A stretch of 64,000 nucleotides of DNA from Marasmius tenuissimus. Taxonomy: Eukaryota; Basidiomycota; Agaricomycetes; Agaricales; Marasmiaceae. How positions within the stretch are numbered: the stretch's first letter is position 1; each line of letters begins with the position of its first letter. A model generated the notes under the pieces. The model did no database searches, was not told the DNA's origin, and worked only from the letters and a program-made list of their open reading frames with translations. Both the position numbers and the translations under genes were made by a program. Where the stretch lies: the NCBI GenBank assembly GCA_029532415.1, contig JAQOTA010000051.1, positions 1 to 64,000 on the forward strand, in the 5' to 3' direction. Below, piece by piece: positions 32,497 through 45,053 of the stretch.

Positions 32497-34999
32497 TTAA
32501 CCTTGGTTCACTCCGCTTCCACCAACGCTCTCGCTAGCCGTCGTAATGGCATAATCCGACATCGAGTTATTAGAATTCCTCCTCAACCCAAGTCCAAGTC
32601 CCAACGGAGGACGACTAAAACGCGGGGGAGGAGGCATAGCTTTAGAACGAAGCGACGGATTGCTACAAGGAATGAAGAAACACATCATCAGCACAGTCAT
32701 AAACCCCAAAGAACCCAGAAACATACTTTGCAGCCAACGTAGGCCCCGGGGTCAACCGGGCGAAATTACTAGGAAACAACGGATTCCCCGGTACCCTATC
32801 GCCGACAGGATCATACCTGAAGCCGCTCGCACTCCCGAAGCTACCACTTCTACTCAGACTCCCTCCCGTGTCCATCGAACTCAACTGGATAGCCATCCTT
32901 GTCAAACTGCCGCTCGATCCGGTCCTGGTCAAGCCTCCTCCGGGTGACCCAGCACCGAACGAACTTCTCCTAGAAGAAGACGACCCCCAGCTCAAGGGTC
33001 TCTTCGAAGCGATAACAGGGGACGAAGCAGTACTCCCGTTATGGCTACCGCCGTTACTCCAGAACACCTGCGTCGGGGACCCGATCACAGGAGAGCTGGG
33101 CGTCGATAACGTTGGGGAGAGAGAGAATCGTAACCCTTGGATCCTCATCGCCTCCTTCTCCTTCTCCTTTTCTTTCTCTTTTTCCTTCTCCGCCTTTTCG
33201 GCGGCGCCACCGTTCTCTTCCTCCTCCTCGTCGCCTTCTACAATGTCGCCTAGTGCACCCTCTCCTCCACCTCCGCCTTCCAATGATAGAAGAGGTGGAT
33301 GGTTCCCGGGAGAAAGCATACTGAGGGATGGAGACGACACCAACGGCTCGACAGACAACACATCGACCGAGCTGGAAGGCCGTATCAGCGGAGAACCTCC
33401 CCCCATATCGTCTTCATCGTCGGTAGAGGGATTCAGACCGAAGTCCACGACATTCGAACCGAAATCCCCTGGGGTCGATGCTGCCCACGTCGGCTCAGGC
33501 TCGGGGCCTTCGCCGGTAGGTGACGCCACGGTGCTTCCTAGCCATGACGAAAGGGAAGACGAACGAGCTGGCCTGTTTTTGAGGTTCCTACGAGAAACGA
33601 CGGACTCGAAACTGTCTCGCGACGCGCTGGGAGTCGGTTCTTCGGTGATGATTTTCGGAATCGACGAAGCAGATTCCGAATCCCCGCCGTCTGTAGTGAC
33701 CTCCGAGAGCAGAGTTTTGTGCTTGCGAGGCGGCGAGTTCCGTGGACGTGGAGTTGGGGAGATGGTGGTTTGACCAGATCCAGATGAATCAGTTCGTTCC
33801 AGGGCTATCGCTTTTACGCGAGGCGGAGCGGTCAATGCGGCGTTGATCTGCGCTTTGAACTCCTCTTCGGGGTTTTTCTCCTTGTCCTTTTCGAGTAGAC
33901 CCAGTTGAACGTCTTTCTCTACTGCCGGACTGTCCACGACCACAGAGTCCCACCCTTCCCAATGACCTTTCGCCTTCATACCACCATCCTCGATATCGCT
34001 GCCAGCCCCACCCTCGGAAGAAGAGGAATCAAAAACGTTTCCTTCCTCATCCACATTAAAGTCCACGTCCAAATCAATATCCAACTCTGGGGGAACACCT
34101 AACGCGCCTTTGACGCGTTCCCATATGAGCTCGCTTCGATGCAATATACATTTCCTCAATAGAGCAACGAACAATGCATCAGGGGCGACAGAACGTGTTG
34201 CCTGGGTCGCGAAAGTGACGAGATGAGGATAGACCCATTTAGTGGGATCTGATGGGATATCGTCGAGAGTCATGGACGACGGCGATGGCGGGGTAGACTT
34301 TTCGGTGCCTGATCCTGAGGATCGCTTGGGGAAGGTCTGACTGAGCAATGCGAAGAGTTTCTTCGTTGGGGGCGTGCTGATCAAGATGGCTACTTCGTTT
34401 GGTCGGTCGATGAACGGCAGATATACCGCAGGTGGTAAGGGGGTGAACGTCGCGTTTTTGTGCTCAGCATCTTGGTGGGCAGAACCGAGGTACCCAGGAT
34501 TGGTGGAGCGGTGGGCAACGTCATAGAGCTGATCCGCAGACAGCCTTGGTTTGCTCGATCCTGTGGATGAGAGACGATGAGGAGAGGATGGCCTGAGTCG
34601 AGGTGAAGATGAGGGTGACGTTGATGGTGACGTCGAACGTTCTCCTCGTCCCTGCCCACCACCTGGAGGCGCGAAGGTCGAGAAAGCAAAGCTCAAACGA
34701 CCCGAGCCTCCTCCTGGAGAACCAGGATTTGGCCCTCTTCCTCCACTACCTGTCCGAGCGTGATTGGGATGCCTTCTCTGTGACGGAGGTTCGTGTAGTG
34801 GGAATTGTTCTGCCTGTTGTTGTTGCGGAGGAACTCGGACGATGGTGAGGGTGCTGAATGATGAACGGTCTGGATGATGGTTCGTTTCAGCGTGTTGAGC
34901 ATAGGGATCAAATGCAGTCATTGATCCTCGACGTGACGACAGACGACGTCGAGGCTGCATTGGGGGCGTCGAGGGCGGCGGCGGCGACATCAACGGCAT
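32497..34999 (-). CDS. Large low-complexity conserved hypothetical protein (812 aa)
   Basis: Two exons, 34999-32727 and 32662-32497, joined by a good 64-nt intron (GTATGT donor, CTGATG branch, CTTGTAG acceptor), give 812 residues. The start is the first ATG after an in-frame TAA (MPLMSPPPP). A folded-looking central part (PLPPAVYLPFIDRPNEVAIL, LISTPPTKKLFALLSQTFPK, then WVYPHLVTFATQATRSVAPD and CILHRSELIWERVKGALGVP) lies within long Ser/Pro/Gly/Glu-rich linkers, including a (KE)n run. The end has LFPSNFARLTPGPTLAA and MPPPPRFSRPPLGLGLGLRR. I do not recognise the family; helices like those in the central block suggest an interaction domain. Another frame just upstream encodes a hydrophobic LLGLTWTFIIVTH that could belong to an undetected 5' exon. 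Confidence 0.65.
33151..33191. repeat. Polypyrimidine (CTTCTC/TTTCTC) simple repeat in coding sequence
   Basis: Imperfect CTT/CTC tract on the plus strand. On the minus strand it encodes the alternating Lys-Glu run (KEKEKEKEKEKE) of the 812-residue protein, so its length probably varies between strains. Confidence 0.8.
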
Positions 35000-35699
35000 C
35001 GTGGGTGACAATGATGAAAGTCCAAGTTAACCCCAGTAGGACACTGCCACCTACTCTTATGGCCTGCGGAAAGTGCCGAAATCACCTTGCGGAAGCTTGG
35101 AGAAGCTGGTGGGCAGTTGTAGGCTAGAACGCTGACTTGTCTGACTACTCTGGCGTGTGATTTTATCTCTCTAGCTCGTCTCTAGCTACCCCAGAATTCC
35201 TGGAAAGCATGCTGGAAAGAGAATATGAAAATCCCCGGCGCCCGCCCTCTCAACTTCCGCCTACTTCCGGAAGGCGCGTCAGCCCCTTACTCCGGTTCTC
35301 TTGAAAAGCGACCGTGCCGCATTCCGTGTTATACCTTCAACCTGAACTAATAATGTTCAGCGTACCGCAAGACCGCTATAGTTAAACTGACAGATACCCC
35401 ATGTTCGACTCTTGTTTGCAGTTTTCCATAGGAATTCACAATGCACAGGATGTGCGGGTGGGTGATGTCGATGCGGTTCGACGTGGATTCATTGTCAAGC
35501 AGGCTCTGGACTCGTACAGTCCAACAAGCAGGGAGAAATACAACAGCCAGGGGCGACTCTTGACGTTGGAGGAAGAAGGTGGCGAGCTGGGGTCGTGAAC
35601 ACGATCATCCGACAAGCGCGCGTCCAGATGCTCTTCTCAGACCACCACCATGACGACGCCCAAACTCGACCCCATCTATTGAGTGAAACTCCAGTCGCG

Positions 35700-36040
35700 G
35701 ATTATCAATATTCTGATCCATAACGAAGGAGGTGTAGATGTCGAGAAAGGTTCAGAGAGTGGTGAGTCCTTCGATCCATCTCTTTCTAATCGTCCCTACT
35801 AATAATCTTCATGACTCAGATCTCGTTCACGAATCAGAAGATGGGCTACCAGCATTGATACCTCTTCTACCATCCCAGCTCTTGCCTGCTGCATTTCTCG
35901 GCAGTCTGGATTCCAAAAACTCCCTGTTATTCATTATGTACACATTTCCCAGCGTTCCGCCATCACCAGGCTGGAGCGGCAAAGCCAGTTCAATCACTCG
36001 GACGTCTCCTCGAGCAGGCTACACACAGCTTCCACTCTGA
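35700..36040 (+). other. Possible N-terminal remnant of the WD40 gene
   Basis: A typical intron (donor 35762 GTGAGT, acceptor ending at 35819 GACTCAG) joins VDVEKGSES to DLVHESEDGLPALIPLLPSQ and LLPAAFLGSLDSKN, which is weakly F-box-like (LPxxLL...LxxLD). The frame then runs into a stop at 36038-36040, while a different frame from about 35917 reads VIHYVHISQRSAITRLERQS, which looks like real protein. This suggests coding sequence broken by a frame change, or exons that I cannot resolve, upstream of the intact propeller. Confidence 0.35.
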
Positions 36041-36043
36041 GTT

Positions 36044-37688
36044 ATGACGTCCACCGATCAACCAGACGAACTCACCCAAAGTCAATGGTTCACCAATCCT
36101 ACTCCTCGACACATCAGCTTCCCAGCTCACGGGCACAGCGTTGTTACCTGCCTGATCTTTGCAGATATCGGGCGTGCTTCGCCCGAAGACAACAAGAAGG
36201 GTTCTAAACCACGCAAACGAATCATATCGGCCTCTGATGATCATTCAATTCATGTATACTCGCCATATACAGGAGCCCACGAGATGTACCTGGAGGGCCA
36301 TGAAGGAGGAATATGGTCCGTGGGTGCTGTGGACGGTTTACTCGTCAGTGGAAGCACTGACCGGACAGTGCGAATATGGGATTTGAGCGACAGCGAACCC
36401 CAATCACAAACTGCCACGGAAACGAAGAAAGTGAAATGTTTGCATGTTTTCGAGGGGCATACCAGCACTGTTAGATGTTTGGAGATCGTCAAACCAGAAT
36501 TGGTCGATGTGGGAGGGCGATTTGGTGGCGATGGTGAGTCGCGTTTTCTTTTCTTTTGCTTTTCATCGATCGGAGATTCTGACGCCTTACAAGGTCCTGA
36601 GCGTAAAGAAACATGGCCGAAGCAAACGCTTATCGTCACTGGCTCAAGAGATCATTCGTTGAGGGCATGGACCTTACCGAAGAGAGGAGATCCGGAGTTC
36701 AAGTCTTCGGGCAGTGACAAGGGCGAAGAAGATGGGGACTCTCCTTCCATCGTGAGCTCCACCCTCCTCCTCCCTACTCTGATCGACTTGCTCAGAACCC
36801 TCCTTAGAACCCTGAAGACAATCCTTACCATCTATTCCATCTCGAGGGCCATGATCACGCTGTACGCGCTCTCGCCGCACACGGGCGAACCGTCGTGTCT
36901 GGGAGTTACGACTGTACAGGAAGAATCTGGGATATTGCCACCGGTCAGTGCAGATTCGTACTCACTGGGCATACACAAAAAGGTACGTGTTCGGACGCGC
37001 TACTTTTTCGCGAAAGGGGATACTAACAAAACTACTTCTTAGTGTATTCCGTAGTGTACGATCCCACACGACATATAACCGCAACAGGATCTATGGACGG
37101 TACCGTCCGGGTGTGGTCTACACTCACTGGCAAATCTCTGCATGTTCTGACGGGTCATACGTCGCTGGTTGGCTTACTTGGGTGAGTTTAGCCCAACAGT
37201 AATATCTGAATTCCATTGCTCAAACGCCAGCATCCCTTTACCTTCAGAATGTCCCCAAGTTATCTCGTGAGCGCGGCAGCGGATAGTACACTGCGGATCT
37301 GGGATGTCGAGAAGGGAGAGTGTAAAGGTGCGTGCTATTGACATCGGCATAACAGAACATGGTTGACTGATCGAGAGTTTCTGTAGCTGTTCTAGCTGCT
37401 CATACGGGTGCCATCACTTGCTTCCAACTCGACGAAACCAAGGTTCTCAGCGGATCGGACGGGACATTGAAACTCTGGGATCTACGCGAAGCCGCTTCGA
37501 TCGGGGAGGTTTCTAGTATGAAGAATCTCCTTACGGGTATCACTGGGGTATGGCAGGTGGCGTTTGACGGGACGTGGCTTGCTGCTGCCAGTAACAAGAA
37601 TGACCAGACTATGCTCGACATCTGGGATTTTGCGAAGACGGATGGTGATGTTGATCCCGGTGCGGGGAACGGTGGTGGTGAGGTTTGA
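36044..37688 (+). CDS. Cdc4-like WD40 protein lacking a recognisable F-box
   Basis: Six exons: 36044-36533, 36594-36751, 36808-36982, 37043-37181, 37248-37327, 37387-37688. They give 447 residues with every junction in phase. Eight propeller blades are visible: FPAHGHSVVTCL, LEGHEGGIWSVG, FEGHTSTVRCLEIV, LEGHDHAVRALAAHG, LTGHTQKVYSVVYD, LTGHTSLVGLLGMSP, LAAHTGAITCFQLD, and a last WQVAFDGTWLAAAS...LDIWDF. Blade order and wording (RIISASDDHSIHVYS, VSGSTDRTVRIWDL, IVTGSRDHSLRAW) match the Cdc4/Pop1 type, the substrate-binding part of SCF ubiquitin ligases. An F-box that would recruit Skp1 should precede the propeller but is not seen. The N-terminus here may be incomplete or the gene truncated (see 35700-36040). 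Confidence 0.85.
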
Positions 37689-37994
37689 ATTTGACGCCAT
37701 GTGGTGTAAAATAGCGCGTAAAGTAGCGAGTCTTCAATCTTGTATACCTCGCCACGGTCGCTCGTATGAAAGCTCTGCAGAGACTGTTGTAGACAGCTGT
37801 GTACTTACGAGGGCCGTATCCCTGTATTCCATGGTCGTGCTCGCTCATATACTTTCGCTGCTTTCGATTGGGACCGGTCGTACGGAGAAAGGTAATAGTT
37901 GCAATCGAATCTCTGAGTTGTAGCTCGGACACTCGAGCTCGAGAAAAAGTAGTACAGTATTTGATTTTTATTTCCCATGCTAAACTTCTACAGC

Positions 37995-39312
37995 TCAAGC
38001 ATGACCCCGAACAGGCTTAGGAACGTATCTGAACGTGAAAACTGTCAGCATGTGTCTCAAACTGATTGAAAACGTCGAGTCCGACTTACGGTTCCTCTAA
38101 ATACTTGACTTCCTCATCGTCCAACACCAGCCCAGAGGGAATATTCTCCTCCAGGCGCTGGATGCTAGAGGTACCCACAATCGGACTGTCGATCTTGCCG
38201 GAGATCCAAGCAAGAGCAATTTGGGCCATCGATACCCCACGTTTCTTCGCTAGCTCTTCGACACGAGATATGATCGCTTTGTCGGCCTCGCTCTTAGTCG
38301 AGGTCGATCCGCTTGATCGGGTGGTTTCGGCGGCGTCGAGAGGGCGGGCAAGAACACCAGCGGCGAGCGGCGCCCAAGGAATCACACCGATTCCGTTGAA
38401 CTTGCAGTAAGCGAGCATTTCCCGTTCCTGCGAATCGGTGCGTGTCAATCGCGGGAAGTGACCAGAATGATCGTTTCTAGCTACGCACCTCTTCACGGTA
38501 CAACAACGAATACTCGTTTTGCATGCTCACAAACTTGGTCCATCCATTCCGTGCAGCAACCTCGTTCAAGTGGGCAAATTGCCACGCTCTCATCGAGCTA
38601 GCACCGATGTAACGAACCTTGCCGCTCTGAACGAGATCGTGTAACGCTTTCATCGTCTCTTCCGCGGGAACATCTGGGTCGTAACGATGAATTTGAAGGA
38701 GATCGAGGTAGGATGTCTTCAGACGTTGGAGCGAAGCGTCCACTGCGTTGAAGATGGCGGCGCGAGAAAGCCCCCTTTGGTTGACGTATTGCCTGTGGTC
38801 GTGCAAACTTGGGTCAGCGTAAGCCCTGATACCAGGCTTGTCAGCGACGAGCCCGTAGCATTTCGAAGCGATGATGATTTGGTGTCGGGGGATATTGTAC
38901 TAGATCGTTGGTCGATGATGAGGGGCAGATACTTCGCATTCCGGCGGATTACTCACCTTTTCTAGGAAAACACCAATGATGCGCTCCGACTCTCCGTTCG
39001 AATAGAGGTTCGCTGTATCGATCGTGTTGATTCCGCGATCCCAAGCAGCTTTCAAGATTTCGAGGGATGGTTCTTCGCCCAGAACCCACGGCTGGATTGC
39101 GTGTAACGATCAGCATATGACTGATTACCCCACTTTTTTTTCGAGCACGCACGTTCCACTCAGGCGAACCGAAGCTCATCGCTCCCAGCTGCGAAGAAAG
39201 AACCAGTCAGTATAGGCTCCACAAATCATTTATTAAGCGGAGCACTCACAACTGGAACGGAAATTTTGAGTCCTGTTGCTCCTAAACGGCGGTATTCGAC
39301 TGGTTTTGACAT
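37995..39312 (-). CDS. Aldo/keto reductase (voltage-gated K+ channel beta / AKR9-11 type)
   Basis: Six exons: 39312-39250, 39188-39153, 39091-38957, 38899-38489, 38427-38090, 38028-37995. They give 338 residues, all in phase. The protein starts [18 protein letters not shown] and contains [11 protein letters not shown], the tetrad residues in [13 protein letters not shown] (Asp, Tyr), IIIASKCYG (Lys) and LLQIHRYD (His), then [42 protein letters not shown] and [19 protein letters not shown]. It ends [10 protein letters not shown]. These are hallmarks of the subfamily with aryl-alcohol and pyridoxal-type reductases, clearly distinct from the reductase at 10810. It reduces carbonyls with NADPH; the substrate is unknown. 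Confidence 0.93.
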
Positions 39313-39732
39313 AGTGATTGTAGTTTGAAGTATCGCTGATGGGGGAACAAGAATGCTCAAGGTCCGTCCCTTTTATACATAAGAGGCGGAAGCATCTGCA
39401 GCATGATTCTGTGGGTGAATAAGCACGCAATGATTGTTGTTGTCAAGAACATTATGGTGGCTTATCGGATGACGGATGTAGTCCGAACGGTTGGCATCCG
39501 ATATCGCGAACACGTGCTCCAACATGTTTGTCGCCCACACGAGTCCACAAAGTTTGTTCTACGAGAATTTTACCTGCCCTTTACACCCTCAAATTTTCTG
39601 GAAACTTATGTTCGAAGCTCAAGAGCGGCGAGAGAAACACCATCCAATTACTTTTTCATCCATATGGTGGGAGACAACCACAAATGATAATAACCAAAAC
39701 GGCCCGCTCTATATTTTTAGGCATCATTCCGG

Positions 39733-42700
39733 TCATAGAACACTCACAAAGGCGTTCCCACAGAACAAACATCGCTGTACGGCTTCCAACAACTCCTCCA
39801 CGAACCAACCCTTCAATTCCATCTTCACAGTCGTCTTATGCATGCACAATGGTAAGAACGCTTTACGGGTGCATCCAATACACGTCCTCACGTCCGGTGT
39901 CGAGAGGATAAAGGTGGTGACAGAGCATCGGGCTACAACCGAAGTCCTCGGATTAACTGATGTTTCGTACCGAATAGTTATTCGAAAGAATATAGACTCA
40001 CACCACACATGTCCATTCGAACATTTCGCGTTTACGATGTTCTCCAACGGCACTTGCACATGACATGCAGGGCACAGTTCATTCAGGCCTCCGGTCGCTT
40101 GATCATCGAACATTGCATGCACTATCGTGGAAAGGTTCTCTCCTTCCGCTGATAATTCAGGTGGGGCCCCGGGAAGAAGTGATTGAACTACCATCCTCAA
40201 CACGAACGGTACATCGTCAACTGGTTTCGGGACGTTACTAATTGCCATGGGAAACAGAGGTCAAAACATACTTGTGAACGCCGATGTTACAGCGGCCAAA
40301 TGCTTGAGCATCGTCCTAAGATTACGATGACAGATAGCCGTCAACAGGATCCCTGCAACATCGCCATAGTCCACCCTCTTCTGGGGATCTTCGGTCAATT
40401 TCTACGATGCAAGCGGGTTAGCCACATTACGACTGGCCCGATGGGCAGCTCACCCATCCACAGTCAGCGAGGGAGAGCCTCATTCTCAATGACATCAACA
40501 GATCCCATCCAAATAAATGCATAGTAAGGCTTTTTCGGAAGTTTCTTCTGGCGTCTAAGGACTGAGACGAGATTTCTTGGGATTTCAACGCCGTGAGATC
40601 GATATTGTCGGACATGATGGTCGAGTCATATTCCTGAAGGCCGAAAATTCGGATGAACTCAGCATGAAGACGGTCAAGGAGAGATCTCGAGCGCATATGG
40701 AAAAGAACAGGTCGGAGGATATGGAGAGGAGAAAAGCCACTGGCTGACAATGGAATATGAGTAAACTAATTGAATGAATTCTCAAGCTGGGTAATACCTG
40801 TTTTGCATGTTGATATCCTAGTGGTCAACAATCCCAGGAGCTCAGCATCAGTGAATCCGTCTCGAAGTCGCGCAACAACGAGCATGCTGTTGTGCTTCGC
40901 ATCGTGTTTGTAGCTGAAGTCAGCGGGTCTTGTAGGCCTATGCATCGGTCACCAGTCAGCGCGGTGCCGTGAATGTGGGAGGATGAAACATACTCGTGTA
41001 TCCAAACCATGACCCCAGCTGCATCGTATGAGCTCATAGCACACGTCGTGTTGGCGTCTGCCTTCGTCATTCTCACATCTTTCTTCTCCTTATCATCCCT
41101 ATCTTTCTCTCTTTTCTCCTCGCCTATGGGTCCTGTTCGCACCTGGTTCAAATACTCAACCCTCTCGAATACTCTCCTGGCACTGCGCGTCATCTCCTCT
41201 CCGGACCCCTCGTCTAGGGTGGGAGCGGTCGATAACAATTTCACAACTTGGAAAGACCCGCCCAAAAGACAGATAAGTAAAGTATCGTCTAAAGGGAGAT
41301 ACTCGAGGCCCACTGCGGGGTGCATAGAGGACGATGCAACATGGACATGAGGGGTTTTGAGGACGAAGGTAAGAGTACCAGACCACGGAGTTTCCGTCGC
41401 CAATGGGGAGGACCATAGGCGCAAAAGCCCAGGCGTTGTATATGCGAGAATAGGCTACAACACAGCGAGCGTCAGATAATCGGCGTGACAAGAACTAATG
41501 CAAACTCACACCGCGATTAGGCACCTCGAACCATTTCAGAGCCGTGACACCGACCGCTTTCTGCGCAACAATGCCGTTTTCGGGACGTTCGAGCGCGCAC
41601 AGGACACTGGGCTGTTGTCCTTCGTTCGGCTGCGAAAGTGTTTGAGTAACGTCCACAACGCCTATGTTTCCGAGTGAAGTGGTGTATGCAACCGTCGCTC
41701 TGCCTGAGAAACATCGTGAAGTGAACAGAAGACCAAGTCAGGGCGACAACGTGCACTTACAGATTCCTGGTTCGGCCACAGTCCAAGCAGTCGCGGAAAT
41801 ATGGGTAATCCACTCTTTCGAAAGGTGGAGGGTGTCGATTACATCTACGGTAGATTCTGTAGAGTTGAACCTGGAAGCTCGTGGGTCAGTCGATATACAT
41901 GAATTTTGGATCTTGATTGAACCTTAAAAATATAAGCATTCCTGCACGGCTTCCGCATATAAGTAGAGAGCCATCGATTCTGGGGGTGGGCTGAACTCTA
42001 AAATCGGCTTGTTGGGTCCATTCGATGGCTGGACGGTTCTTTCAGAAAGGCACCTTGCACAAGACAAATATGTCTTACACACCACTTGCGAGGATAGTGT
42101 CTGATGAAGCGACGTGAGGCTCAAATCAAACGTTTCGAGGAGGATAGGTGGGATGTCCAGGATCTGTCTTGTGCGTCAGTCAGAACAAGAGCGCATGATT
42201 AACATTTTGCAAGCCAGACACACCTTGATCCATTCTCCTTTCAACGCGTTTTTCGTAGCCCTCCACAACGATAGGTCCATATTGGCGGTCAGGATAGCCA
42301 TAATGCATCTAGTGAGTGGGTAAATAGATGCGAACGCGACGTAACATGCTCATACTCACCCAGCATTTGGTGCAACATCACTCGGCGAGAAGGTAACAGA
42401 CCATATCGAAGGATCAATTGAGCCTAACGACACTGCGGAGAACTCTAATGTGAAAGGTCAAACACGAGTTCACTGCCGTTCCGATTGCTACACACCTTGC
42501 GAGAAATCAGGCCAGCGACATACATCGGGAGCCTTCAAATCGTACTGGATCATCGTCCTAAACCAGTTCAGTGTCAACTGAGCTGTCAATTCCGTTCCAT
42601 TTTCATTTTGTTTGGGCTCGTTGGAGAGCGTCGCGCCCTGAAGGGCCGAAGGAAGGACTGCGTATAAGTCGTGATTTATTCCCGGCTCAGGTGTCTAGAG

Positions 42701-42893
42701 AACCTGTGAGTGAAGTTCAAAGCCGAGAAAACACGGTACACACAATGATATACACTGCAGACTTTGTCACAAAGCATCCCTGACCGTCGGGTGTCCACTG
42801 GAAGCATTTTGATGATGGTGAGTTGAGAATAGTCTGGATGTTGATACACGAGTAAAATGCTGGTGAAAATTTTGTGGGAAATGGAGAGGCCAT
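39733..42893 (-). CDS. TFIIIC subunit with WD40-like N-terminus and TFIIIC zinc finger
   Basis: Fourteen exons: 42893-42744, 42694-42496, 42444-42360, 42308-42224, 42163-42083, 42038-41923, 41870-41761, 41703-41510, 41454-40994, 40937-40798, 40743-40454, 40401-40272, 40187-40002, 39932-39733. They total 2427 nt (808 residues), in phase throughout. The N-terminus has CFQWTPDGQGCFVTKSAVYI, SLLICGSRAGMLIFLR and WITHISATAW, fitting the TFIIIC delta/90-kDa propeller. The C-terminus has ELCPACHVQVPLENI, KCSNGHVWSRCS, TCIGCTRKAFLP and RCLFCGNAF, the paired zinc-binding pattern of the TFIIIC zinc-finger family. TFIIIC binds the A and B boxes of tRNA genes and recruits TFIIIB and RNA polymerase III. 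A Lys/Glu/Asp-rich insert (about residues 420-450) is lineage-specific. Confidence 0.88.
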
Positions 42894-43234
42894 TATATCA
42901 ATGATTGACGGTGTATACGAGATCAGTGTGAGGTGAACATGGTGGTCGAGGTTGACAACGACGATCGTGCGATGATGTTGCCCAGTCTTGACTCCCGAAT
43001 GATAACGTGATCCATATTGAGTGCTTCTGACCCCTTCATGTTCTCGGACTCAGTCTTACTAGTCGACTCTCAAATGCCCATTCATGGCGAGAAACCGGTG
43101 CTAAATATTGTGCGGTACGTTTCGCGAACTTGTCGAACAATTTAGATACAGCAACATGCACGGTAAACGATGTGAACGCAATGGCTCATTGGTTCGTGAA
43201 AAATCCAAGTCGGACAGTAAATTTCGAGTCTCGA

Positions 43235-45053
43235 CTACACGTTCTTGTCGGCGTCTGGACCTCCCACCATTTCCCCCTGCATAGGGCTACCTGCAATACC
43301 ATTCGCAAGAGTCCCAGTCGCTACCGGTCGCCCTGGAGTCCCATGTTCGCTGGTATCTGCATTCTCGATAAGTGGGCCTTGCTCGTCAAGTTCCCCGGGC
43401 TCAGGCTTTGATGATGTCTCTGTGCCTGGAATGGAACGACTATTCATCTCGTCGACGTCGTGGGCTGCTTCTCCGGTATTTGCCACGTCTCTCGGCCCAC
43501 CACCAGGGTCCCCTTCCTGCGCTCCAACTTTGGCTTCCTGTTGCGATGAATTTTCATCAGATCCGGAAGCATGGGAAATCATACTTTCACGGGATATGTG
43601 TTTGAAGTGATCTGGAGGCAGATTTGGATGAGCCGCCTCAACCCGCTCTATAGCATCTCGCCAGTGGCCCACCATTTTGTGGTAATCGGTCCATCGTAAG
43701 TCTAATTCCCGATCCTCCGCTAGGCGATTGTTCACGAATGTTATCAACTCCAGCCCTACTGGAGATATGACGAGCGGCGAAGTTTTTGATTCGCCAGGAC
43801 GGTGAGACGATTCGGCCTCGGATTGGGGGTAGCTGTTGATATGTTCTGTTAAAATTTCAACGAGTTTCTCCTTGGGCGCGTCCCCTGCGTTACCCCAACC
43901 TCTACTGAATGACTTCAGGTATCCAAAGTTGATCTCAGGATCTGTGGGAGATAGACTGTTCAATGTCTTCCGGAGCTTTGAAAGCGGGAGAGAGAAGTAG
44001 CCAGGAACGATCTCGAAGTGACCTTCGGGAAATTCGTGCACGCGTCGTACAATATCCATTACCTCTACCCAATTTATGATCCCCTCCCAACATACGAGCT
44101 CGTAGCCGTTTAGGTAACCCCTCTCAATGATGGTGCTATGGATATGAGATAGGAATTTACAACCAGCAGCTGATTTGACCAGCGGGGAAGTGGTGGTCGC
44201 TGTGGGTACATGGAGGGCATAATCCGGCGAAGACGCTATGATATACGGAGCCAGATCCTCCATCAAAGCCATCAAATAGTGGTTCGAGGCAGCCGGGTTC
44301 AGCGGTGCTATCTCTAAATATATCTCCCAAAGGCGATCACGTCTGCGATCATCATCTGGGTTTGCATCAACGATTCTGAAAGGGGCAGACTCGGATCCAG
44401 AGAAGGGACTCCAGGGAGGTAAAGAAACCTGGCTGCTTTCGTGCCCGCCATTCCTTGACACATTGGTCCAATGAAGAAGGCGGCTGAAACGTCCCGTTCT
44501 CCTTTCGGGGTCATAATAATGATGATTTTCAATGCCTCCGAAAGGTTTGAAAGGACGATTGGGATCAACTCGAAGTGCTTCCTCGATATCACCAACAGCC
44601 CACTTCCTCCCCGGGAGAAAAACCCACTGGTCAAGGACGGCAGGCATAATGAGATGCAGGGGAATAGTCGACAGAACATTCTGAAGATGGGGGATCATGT
44701 GTGGACTGTCTTGGAACTCTGCAACAAGCCAGCGGAATGCATCAAGTTCATAAAAAGGAGGGGCGAGGTTGATGCTTGAACGTTGGAGGAGTTCAAGGTC
44801 AACAGATGACCAATCTGAGAAGCTATTTATTGTGTCTCGGACTGGATTGAACAAGGGAAGGAGAATGCGTGAGATGAATTTCAGAGTTTGCAGCGCGGCC
44901 CACACCTGGGGTGACTTGTAGGGACACATGTATTCCATGGGAGGTAGCGTCGTAATAAAATCCTCAGGCGGAAAGATATCAGCAGTAGTACTAGGGTAGA
45001 ATCGAATATGCCTGAGCACCCATGTAACTTGTGCTGCCTGTCGAATGATACAT
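43235..45053 (-). pseudogene. DUF6535 gene, 3' part, separated from its 5' part by an insert
   Basis: One frame runs from a splice-like acceptor (TTTTTTCAG, ending at 45054) to the stop at 43235, about 605 residues, with no ATG near its beginning (CIIRQAAQVTWVLRHIRFYP). The segment YMCPYKSPQVWAALQTLKFI is typical of the region following the membrane domain of DUF6535 proteins. The rest matches the paralogue at 2-1219 down to the tail VGGPDADKNV. The missing N-terminal membrane domain is found in the same strand at 46030-46743 and upstream exons, on the other side of a roughly 1 kb palindrome-bearing segment. I infer a single gene interrupted by an insertion; a very long intron is the alternative. 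Confidence 0.65.

Noticed and set aside
32868..33773. Plus-strand open frame of 301 codons
   Set aside because: It is antisense to the 812-residue gene, lies over its Ser/Pro/Glu-rich low-complexity codons, and its translation is just the mirror of that composition.
10810..39312. A secondary-metabolite cluster based on two aldo/keto reductases
   Set aside because: They are nearly 26 kb apart, of different subfamilies, separated by housekeeping genes, and no core synthase, P450 or transporter cluster is present.
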